Below are positions 14,258-21,068 of a stretch of DNA of 64,000 nucleotides, one piece after another. Location: positions 27,849 to 91,848 of the forward strand of contig JANQES010000119.1 in assembly GCA_028278205.1 (NCBI GenBank), given 5' to 3'. This stretch comes from Rhodothermales bacterium (lineage in GTDB: Bacteria; Bacteroidota; Rhodothermia; Rhodothermales; Bin80). A program made the translations under genes and the position numbers. The notes below the pieces were generated by a model, which did not search any database, was not told the origin of the DNA, and was given only the letters and a program-made list of their open reading frames with translations. The stretch's first letter is position 1. Every line of letters starts with the position of its first letter.

Positions 14258-16411
14258 ATGGAAAACGCACTAGAAACCACACCGGCCACGCGTCCCACCC
14301 CCGACGTGGCCTCGCCCCCCCGGCCCCAACCGCCGGTGATGGAGCGCCTGGGCAAATATGAGATTCTGTGTAAACTCGGCCAGGGCGGCATGGGCGAGGT
14401 CTACAAAGGCCACGACCCGGTCATCGGGCGGGACGTCGCCATCAAGGTCATTCACGAGCGGGCGCTGGAGGATCCTTCGGTCAAGCCGCGTTTCTACCGC
14501 GAGGCCCGGTCGGCAGGGCGGCTCTCGCATCCCAACATCACCATCATCTATGACGTGAACGAGGAAGACGGCAGGCCCTACCTCGTCATGGAACACCTCG
14601 ACGGCCACGACCTGCGCAGCATCCTCAAAAGCGGCGCGGCGTTGACGAAAAAGCAGAAACAGCAGATCGCCGTGCAGATCTGCAAAGGCCTGCTCTATGC
14701 CCACGAAAAAAACATTATCCACCGCGACATCAAGCCGGAAAACATCCGCGTCTTGCCGGATGGAACCGTCAAAATCATGGATTTCGGCATTGCCCGGATC
14801 CAGTCGGATACGACGACGCTGACGCAGACCAACGCCAGCCTCGGCACGCCGCGCTACATGGCGCCCGAACAGGTCAAAGGCGAAGAACTCGATCACCGGG
14901 CCGACATCTTTTCGTTCGGCGTCTTGTTCCACGAGTTGTTCTCCGGCGTCACCCCCTTCACAGGCGAGAACCTCACCACGCTCATCTACAAGATCCTCCA
15001 CACCGAACCGGAGCCGCTCAACATCACCCCCGAAGCGCTCCGCGAGGATCTGCAACACATCGTCTCGACGTGCCTGGAAAAAGAGCCAGAGAACCGCTAC
15101 GCCAGCTTTGCCGAAGTGCTGCGCGACGTGGAGGCGATCTCGATTCCGGAAGAGGAGACAGCGGGAGCGACTAAAAAAATATCGAAGCCCACCCGCCGTC
15201 GCAGAACGCCTCGCCGGGCTTCCACCGGAGCCAGACAACAACGCCCGGCGCGCAAAGGCTTGTGGATTGCGCTGGGAATCCTGCTGGTGGTCGGCCTGGC
15301 CGCTGGCAGCCTCGCCGTCTTCCAGCCGGCCTTCATTTTTCCAGAAGTTTCCGCTACGCCGGAGACCGTCACCCCGCCGGCCTCGCCTGCCGAGACGCAG
15401 GCAGCCGCCGCGCTGACCATCACCCCCGGCCACGTCACGATGGGCGTGGGCGATAAGGAATTTTTAAGCGTCGAGATCTGGAATGCGCAGGGCGAACGCC
15501 TCGCCATGGAAGCCCTCAAGCCGGCCACGCTCCAATGGAACACCGGCGACTCGACGATTGCCGCCATCGCCGGGGTGTCGATGGTCGATGAACAAGGACT
15601 CGGCGGGATCGTCACAGCACGCGCGCAGGGTAAAACGACCATCACCGTGGCCCTCGACGGGGTCGTCCAGTTTATCCCGGTCGAAGTAGGGATTTCGAGC
15701 GAGATGCGGGCCGAGGCGGAGCAGCAATACCGCCAGACCAACGCCCTGCTCATCGATCCTACCCTGACGGACTCTGCCGTCGGCGCCGCCTTCGAGACCC
15801 TGCGCGATGCCTACGGCGCGGCGTTGGACGAGGAGACGCAAGCCGATATCGAGCAAAAGATCGAACACCTCGCCGTCTTGATCGCCGCGTTTCAGCAGGC
15901 CGAAGCGCAGCATCAGCAGGACGCGCTGACCATCTTCGAAAAACGCGCCGTCTGGCAAGCCTACCTCGATCAGGCCCTGACGCTGCGGCAAAGCCCGGCC
16001 ATGCTCCATGCCACCCAACGCATCAGCGAGATCGATGAGACCATCGCCAGCACGGCCACGCTGGAAGCTGATTCCTTTGTGACGTGCGAGCGGACGGTGG
16101 CCGGCGGCAGCACCGGCGCGCTGCGTCTCTGCCGAGACAGCGCTCTCAAAAACCAGTTTACGCCGGGCACGCCGGTCTATCTCAACGCCAAAACGAATGC
16201 CGCCCGAAGCGCGCGGATTCGGTGGACGTGGACCGGCCCGGACGGCACGGAACTTCAACAAAAGAACACCCGCGTCATGGGTGTGCAAGGCTATCGCGTC
16301 TGGGACGTGCTGAAAGCCTCCGAAACGCAGCAAGAAGGCGACTACCAGATCCGGATCTACAACGAAAAAGACCTCCTGATCGGACGCCGCAGCTTCACCA
16401 TCACGAAATGA
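14258..16411 (+). CDS. receptor-like serine/threonine protein kinase
   Basis: A 717-residue Hanks-type kinase with one membrane span. The kinase domain (34-290) has the Gly loop GQGGMGEV (41-48), Lys63 in VAIK, HRDIKPEN (155-162), DFG (175-177) and APE (202-204), so it should be active. A basic segment (305-333) precedes the span (335-355). The outer part has a BIG2 Ig-like domain (about 395-475, ALTITPGHVTMGVGDKEFLSV), a helical region (about 480-580), and a C-terminal domain (about 595-717, GYRVWDVLK...GDYQIRIYNEKDLLIGRRSF) that recalls DUF2914. It probably senses the envelope. It stands alone between two terminators or repeats. Confidence 0.9.
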   Translation: MENALETTPATRPTPDVASPPRPQPPVMERLGKYEILCKLGQGGMGEVYKGHDPVIGRDVAIKVIHERALEDPSVKPRFYREARSAGRLSHPNITIIYDVNEEDGRPYLVMEHLDGHDLRSILKSGAALTKKQKQQIAVQICKGLLYAHEKNIIHRDIKPENIRVLPDGTVKIMDFGIARIQSDTTTLTQTNASLGTPRYMAPEQVKGEELDHRADIFSFGVLFHELFSGVTPFTGENLTTLIYKILHTEPEPLNITPEALREDLQHIVSTCLEKEPENRYASFAEVLRDVEAISIPEEETAGATKKISKPTRRRRTPRRASTGARQQRPARKGLWIALGILLVVGLAAGSLAVFQPAFIFPEVSATPETVTPPASPAETQAAAALTITPGHVTMGVGDKEFLSVEIWNAQGERLAMEALKPATLQWNTGDSTIAAIAGVSMVDEQGLGGIVTARAQGKTTITVALDGVVQFIPVEVGISSEMRAEAEQQYRQTNALLIDPTLTDSAVGAAFETLRDAYGAALDEETQADIEQKIEHLAVLIAAFQQAEAQHQQDALTIFEKRAVWQAYLDQALTLRQSPAMLHATQRISEIDETIASTATLEADSFVTCERTVAGGSTGALRLCRDSALKNQFTPGTPVYLNAKTNAARSARIRWTWTGPDGTELQQKNTRVMGVQGYRVWDVLKASETQQEGDYQIRIYNEKDLLIGRRSFTITK

Positions 16412-16468
16412 GAGGCCTCACTGCCTCGATTGGATTTGCCCACCGCCCCGGTTGCCCCCCCACGCCGC

Positions 16469-16522
16469 AGAGACTGCTGGGGTTCTGACTCCCATCCCGG
16501 AGCCCGTATCTCAGCAGTCTCT
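16469..16522. repeat. inverted repeat AGAGACTGCTG / CAGCAGTCTCT
   Basis: Perfect 11-base arms at 16469-16479 and 16512-16522 with a 32-base centre, 57 bases after the kinase stop. It may act as a weak terminator. The spacer up to 16587 holds nothing else I can name. Confidence 0.5.
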
Positions 16523-16587
16523 TAAAGCTTTTATCCAGTGATGAAATAAGAGGGTTGATACTATCGTTTTTGGAGTTGAAAACCTGA

Positions 16588-16738
16588 ATTCCCCCTTTGA
16601 AGGGGGTGCCTGAGCGCCAGCGAGGGCGGGGGATGTTCGCGCGGCCTTTTGAAAACCTCAGGGTAGGCCTCACCAACATCCCCCTGCGTCCGGCTGCACA
16701 TGCGTTTGCCGGTCGCTGTCCCCCTTCAAAGGGGGAAT
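16588..16738. repeat. inverted-repeat element, CCCCCTTTGAAGGGGG type
   Basis: The ends ATTCCCCCTTTGAAGGGGG (16588-16606) and its exact complement (16720-16738) enclose GGGGGATGTT...AACATCCCCC, so the 151-bp unit is an imperfect long palindrome. Related units are at 46598-46710 and 63874-63985. From 16760 to 16822 an 8-base word (CTCCGACT / CCCCGATT) is repeated five times. Confidence 0.75.
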
Positions 16739-16827
16739 CATGCGTTCTGAGCCACGTTTTTAATACAAGAATCCCCAGCTCTCCGACTCCCCGATTCTCC
16801 GACTCCCCGGCTCTCCGATTCAACAAA

Positions 16828-18441
16828 TCAAACCCCCACCTCCTGCCGCGCGACCAGCACGTCGCCCGTCATTGCTTCGGGGGCGTCTTCGCCGAGCAGG
16901 GCCAGGATCGTCGGAGCGATGTCGCCGAGTTTGCCGTCTTTGATCGGCCCGTCGAAGCCGTCTTTGATGATCAGGTGCGGCACGAGGGCCGTCGTATGCG
17001 CCGTGTGCGGCGAGCCGTCGGGGTTGCGCAGCTTGTCGGCGTTGCCGTGGTCGGCGATGATGTTGATGCTGTAGCCGTGGGCCAGCGCCGCCTCGACCAC
17101 CTGCTTCGCCCCGGCATCGATGGCCTCGATGGCTGCGACCGCCGCCTCGAAGACGCCCGTGTGGCCGACCATGTCGGGGTTGGCGAAGTTGAGGCAGATG
17201 AAATTGTACTTCTCCTCGGCGATAGCCTCAGCGCAGCGGCGCGCCACCTCCGGCGCGCTCATCTCCGGCTGGAGGTCGTACGTCGGCACTTTGGGCGAGG
17301 GCACCAGGAGGCGGTCTTCGCCCTCGAACGGCTCCTCGCGCCCGCCGCTGAAGAAGTACGTCACGTGCGGATATTTTTCGGTCTCGGCGATGCGTAGCTG
17401 CCTGCCGCCGCGCGCTTCGATGACCGCGCCGAGCGTGTCGGTGAGGTTGACTTTTTTGAAGGCGATGGGCAGGCCGAACGTCTCGTCGTAGGGCGTGAAG
17501 GTGACGTAGAAGAGATCCTCAAACACCTGAACGTCGAAAGGCTGCTTTTCCGTGTCCGAGGCCGGGATGCCGTTTTCGCGGTTTTCGTCGAGGATGGCCT
17601 GGGCGAAGTTTTTCTGTTTGAACGCCCGCGTGATCTGCCGGGCACGGTCGGCGCGAAAGTTGAAAAAGACGATAGCGTCGCCGTCTTCGATGCGCGTGTT
17701 CACGCCGTCGCCGTAATCGATGCGGCGCGGTTCGATGAACTCGTCGGTGACACCGTCTTTATAGCTGGCTTCGAAGGCCGTCAACGGATCTTCGAAGACC
17801 TCGCCGGTGCCCTCAGTCAAGAGGCGATAGGCTTTTTCGATGCGTTTCCAGCGGCGATCCCGGTCCATGGCATGATAGCGCCCGACGACCGAGACGATGC
17901 GCCCGACGCCGATCTCTTCGGCCTTTTCCATAAACGCGCGAGCATACTCGACGCCGCCGTGCGGATCGGTGTCGCGCCCGTCGGTGAAAGCGTGGACGCA
18001 CACCTGCTCGTTCGAGAGGCCCTGCCGCTTCGCGAGTTCGAGCAAGGCAAAGAGGTGGTCGTTGTGGCTGTGGACGCCGCCGTCGGAAAACAGCCCCAGC
18101 AGGTGCAGCTTCGAGCCGCGCGTCCGGGCGTGCTGCGCCGCCTGCGCCAGTTCGTCGATCTCAAAAAAATCGCCCTTTTCGATAGACAGGTCGATGCGCG
18201 TGATCTCCTGGTAGACGATGCGCCCGGCGCCCAGGTTCATGTGCCCGACTTCGGAGTTGCCCATCTGCCCCTCCGGCAACCCGACCGCCCGCTCCGACGC
18301 CTGCAACGTCGCATGCGGATAGCGGGCAAAAAGCGAATCTAAAAATGGCTTCTTCGCGTGATCGATGGCGCTCACCGACGGGTCCTCGGCGATGCCGTAA
18401 CCATCGAGGATGATGAGAATATGACGTTTATTTTTGTCCAT
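16828..18441 (-). CDS. gpmI: 2,3-bisphosphoglycerate-independent phosphoglycerate mutase
   Basis: A 537-residue glycolytic enzyme interconverting 3- and 2-phosphoglycerate. The alkaline-phosphatase-like metal site shows ILDGYG at the N-terminus, the phosphoserine motif GQMGNSEVGHMNLGAGR (about 60-75), GRDTDPHGG (about 155), and DHGNADKLRNPDG with HTAHTTALVP near the end. The ATG at 18441 (MDKNKRHILIILDGYG) places the motif at the usual position; an upstream in-frame ATG at 18516 would add 25 unrelated residues. It is slightly longer than the usual 510-515. It follows nth on the same strand. Confidence 0.96.
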   Translation of the reverse strand: MDKNKRHILIILDGYGIAEDPSVSAIDHAKKPFLDSLFARYPHATLQASERAVGLPEGQMGNSEVGHMNLGAGRIVYQEITRIDLSIEKGDFFEIDELAQAAQHARTRGSKLHLLGLFSDGGVHSHNDHLFALLELAKRQGLSNEQVCVHAFTDGRDTDPHGGVEYARAFMEKAEEIGVGRIVSVVGRYHAMDRDRRWKRIEKAYRLLTEGTGEVFEDPLTAFEASYKDGVTDEFIEPRRIDYGDGVNTRIEDGDAIVFFNFRADRARQITRAFKQKNFAQAILDENRENGIPASDTEKQPFDVQVFEDLFYVTFTPYDETFGLPIAFKKVNLTDTLGAVIEARGGRQLRIAETEKYPHVTYFFSGGREEPFEGEDRLLVPSPKVPTYDLQPEMSAPEVARRCAEAIAEEKYNFICLNFANPDMVGHTGVFEAAVAAIEAIDAGAKQVVEAALAHGYSINIIADHGNADKLRNPDGSPHTAHTTALVPHLIIKDGFDGPIKDGKLGDIAPTILALLGEDAPEAMTGDVLVARQEVGV

Positions 18442-18537
18442 CTTTTTCAACCGAAGTAGGTGATACGGGACGGCGAGCCAGGGTATCAACGATCTGCTTG
18501 ATTGATCGTTGGACAAAAATAAATTTTTGTCGCGTTG

Positions 18538-19380
18538 TCAAACGCGATAATCGCGGACTTTCTTCGTGGTCTCGCCTGTTTTCGCCAAGAATACATTCAT
18601 TGAGCCGCAGGTGGGGCAGGCGGTCTGCTCGGTGCCGTGGCGATCCGTTTTCGTCGTCGCCTCGCTGAAATACCCATCGTGGGTTTTGCAATAATATTTA
18701 CCTTTTTTCGGGTCCAACCCGGAAAGCGGCGTTGGAAGTTTTTGAAGGCGTTCGTAATAGCGGCAGACGGGCGGGAGCGGGCACGCCTCGCAGTTGGGCT
18801 TGCGCGCGATGCAGGTGTAGCGACCATGCAGGATGAGCAGGTGATGCGCCTCGCCCCACGTGCCACGCGGGATGGCCGCCTTGAGCCCGCGCTCGACCTT
18901 CAGCGTCGTGTCGGCCCCGTCGACGAGGCCGATGCGGTTGGCCACGCGGAAGACGTGCGTATCGACCGGCAGCGCGTCGTCGTCGTCGAAGGCGACCGAA
19001 GAGACCACCTGCGCGGTCTTGCGCCCGACGCCCGGCAGCTTCACCAGATCGGCCTGCGTCTGCGGGATGTGCCCGCCGAAGTCGTCCCGCACCCGCTGCG
19101 CCATCCCGACGAGATGCTTCGATTTGTTGTTGGGATACGAAACCGACCGGATCAGCGGGAAGACCTGCTCCGGCGTCGCTTCGGCCATCGCGTCGAGCGT
19201 CGGGAAAGCGTCGAACAAGGCCGGCGTGACTTTATTGACGCGTGCGTCGGTACACTGCGCCGAGAGAATCACCGCGACGATGAGTTGATATTCGTCAACG
19301 AACGCCAGTTCGCTCTGGGGGCGCGGTATAACTTCGCGCAGCTTTTCCAGTACGATCTGCGCGCGTTCAGTTCGGTTCAC
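18538..19380 (-). CDS. nth: endonuclease III with C-terminal zinc-ribbon-like extension
   Basis: Residues 1-213 are a standard Nth DNA glycosylase/AP lyase: LSAQCTDARVNKVTP near 40, the helix-hairpin-helix LPGVGRKTA with the catalytic Lys, the catalytic Asp in VDTHVFRVANR, and the 4Fe-4S ligands CIARKPNCEACPLPPVC (C-X6-C-X2-C-X5-C). It removes oxidised pyrimidines from DNA. Unlike usual Nth (about 210-220 residues), a 65-residue tail follows with KYYCKTHDGYF and TACPTCGSMNVF, three Cys and a His that could bind zinc as a ribbon. The tail has no counterpart in the Nth enzymes I know. Confidence 0.93.
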   Translation of the reverse strand: MNRTERAQIVLEKLREVIPRPQSELAFVDEYQLIVAVILSAQCTDARVNKVTPALFDAFPTLDAMAEATPEQVFPLIRSVSYPNNKSKHLVGMAQRVRDDFGGHIPQTQADLVKLPGVGRKTAQVVSSVAFDDDDALPVDTHVFRVANRIGLVDGADTTLKVERGLKAAIPRGTWGEAHHLLILHGRYTCIARKPNCEACPLPPVCRYYERLQKLPTPLSGLDPKKGKYYCKTHDGYFSEATTKTDRHGTEQTACPTCGSMNVFLAKTGETTKKVRDYRV

Positions 19381-19425
19381 GGACGTTTAGCGTTTTGGGG
19401 ATTAACTGGGGAAAAGACCTGTTCT

Positions 19426-19524
19426 GAATAGAACGCGGATGACGCGGATTGGGCGGATGGTCGCGGATCTAGCACTGCCCGATCCGCGCAAATCCGCAAG
19501 ATCCGCGTCATCCGCGTTCTATTC
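19426..19524. repeat. long inverted repeat, CGCGGATGA family
   Basis: Perfect 24-base arms at 19426-19449 and 19501-19524 built from the words ACGCGGATG / CATCCGCGT, with further related words between them. A single unpaired cluster of the same family (ATCCGCGTCTATCCGTGTCC) is at 19678-19705, inside the apparent 5' end of the next gene. Confidence 0.85.
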
Positions 19525-19574
19525 TTAGTCGCTGTAGGATTTTTGCCAACAAGGTATGCGAATATGTCCTTCTG

Positions 19575-20906
19575 TTGATAAAGGTTTCATCATCCCCAAA
19601 CGATAATGCAGAACCCTTCCCGCTCCCCATCGTTTTGAATCACAAAGGTTCGATCCCTCACACCCTCCCTCTGCATTATCCGCGTCTATCCGTGTCCATC
19701 TGCGGTTGCAATACAAAACGGCCTCTGCTCGTCCTCGTGCTCGTGCTGCTGGCAGGCGCCGGCCCGGTCCGTGCTCAGTTCTCCGACCAGGCGCAGGTCT
19801 CGCTCATCACGATCCTGCCGGGCAACGCCGTCTATTCGCTCTTCGGCCACAGCGCCCTGCGCGTCTACGACCCCGTCAACGGCCACGACGTCGCCTACAA
19901 CTACGGCACGTTCACTTTCGGCAATCCGCTGATGTTCGCCGGGCGGTTTACGTACGGCAAGCTCGACTACTATCTCTCGATCCAACGCTATCAAATCCTG
20001 AAAGACGACGCCTGGAACCGCGAAGGGCGTCCAGTCATCGAGCAGGTGCTCAACCTCGACGCGGCGCAGCGCAACGCCCTTTTTCAATTTCTTCGGATCA
20101 ATGCGCGGGATGAGAATAAATACTACCGCTACGATTTCCTCTTCGACAACTGCTCAACGCGCCTTCGCGATGTCCTGGAGACGGTGCTTGAGGACGCAGT
20201 GACGTTTGTGCCGGAGCCGGACCCCGGCCTCACCTTCCGCGAATTGATCGATGGCTACGTCGTCGAGCAGCCGTTTCTGGATTTTGGGATGGACCTGGGC
20301 CTGGGCCTCTCGGTAGACCGCGTCGCGACGCCGCGCGAGACGGTGTTTCTGCCGCTGTATCTGATGGAGCACTTCGACCACGCGACGATTGTCATCGAGG
20401 GGCAGACGCTGCCGTTGGTGGCGCGCACCGATACGGTCTACTGGTCCGATGAGCGGGCGTCGCTGGCGCCGTCGTGGCCGTGGCCGTCGATCCTGCTCTG
20501 GGGGCTTTTTGCCCTGGGCCTGGGGCTCCTCATCCGAGACACCCGAGCCGGGCGCGTGGAACGCCGCCTCTTCGACGGGCTGCTCTTCGGCGTGGCCGGC
20601 GCGGCGGGGCTGGTGATCATCTTTCTGTGGTTCATCTCGCTCCACACCGTCACCCACTGGAACCTGAACCTGCTCTGGGCCTGGCCCACGCACCTGATCG
20701 CTGCCTGGGTGCTGCTACACCGGGCGCGTCCGCGCTGGCTGCGCGGCTATCTGATGGCCACGGGCCTGGTAACGCTGGCGCTGGCGCTGGCCTTTTTCTT
20801 CCTGCCGCAAACCCTGCCGCCTGCCGCGCTGCCTTTGCTGCTGCTGCTGACGGCGCGCAGCGCCTTCATGATCCGTAGAGCCAGAGAGCCGGTGAGAGAA
20901 TTTTAG
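19575..20906 (+). CDS. Lnb-type lipoprotein N-acyltransferase homologue (DUF4105)
   Basis: The frame encodes a signal anchor (about RPLLVLVLVLLAGAGPVRAQ), a periplasmic DUF4105 domain, and about five C-terminal membrane segments. The domain carries GNAVYSLFGHSALRVYDP with the conserved His, NYGTFTFGNP, and FLFDNCSTRLRD with the conserved Cys; a Cys/His pair is expected in this papain-like fold. Its Bacteroides relative Lnb transfers an acyl chain to the N-terminus of lipoproteins, consistent with the several lipoproteins in this window. The start is uncertain: the ATG at 19575 is far upstream and the first 45 codons include a word repeat. A GTG at 19692, just before the signal anchor, is a good alternative. 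Confidence 0.8.
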   Translation: MIKVSSSPNDNAEPFPLPIVLNHKGSIPHTLPLHYPRLSVSICGCNTKRPLLVLVLVLLAGAGPVRAQFSDQAQVSLITILPGNAVYSLFGHSALRVYDPVNGHDVAYNYGTFTFGNPLMFAGRFTYGKLDYYLSIQRYQILKDDAWNREGRPVIEQVLNLDAAQRNALFQFLRINARDENKYYRYDFLFDNCSTRLRDVLETVLEDAVTFVPEPDPGLTFRELIDGYVVEQPFLDFGMDLGLGLSVDRVATPRETVFLPLYLMEHFDHATIVIEGQTLPLVARTDTVYWSDERASLAPSWPWPSILLWGLFALGLGLLIRDTRAGRVERRLFDGLLFGVAGAAGLVIIFLWFISLHTVTHWNLNLLWAWPTHLIAAWVLLHRARPRWLRGYLMATGLVTLALALAFFFLPQTLPPAALPLLLLLTARSAFMIRRAREPVREF

Positions 20907-21059
20907 ATTTTGGATTTTGGATTTTGGATTGGGTGCCTTTCGATCCGAAATCATCAAACGAAGAAGCCGCGCCGGTCGAGACGGGCGCGGCTTCTTCGTT
21001 TGGTAAAAAGGGATCGGAATTTTCCCAATCCAAAATCCAAAATCTAAAATCTAAAATCG
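20899..21059. repeat. ATTTTGG heptamer repeat enclosing a terminator hairpin
   Basis: Tandem ATTTTAG/ATTTTGG words (20899-20929) face AAAATCC/AAAATCT words (21028-21058). Between them is a perfect 18-base hairpin, AAACGAAGAAGCCGCGCC (20956-20973) with GGCGCGGCTTCTTCGTTT (20984-21001), the only strong terminator between the two convergent genes. The first word also supplies the TAG stop of the upstream gene (20904-20906). Related copies are at 37628, 42418, 47398 and 58640. Confidence 0.85.
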
Positions 21060-21068
21060 GAACCCGTT

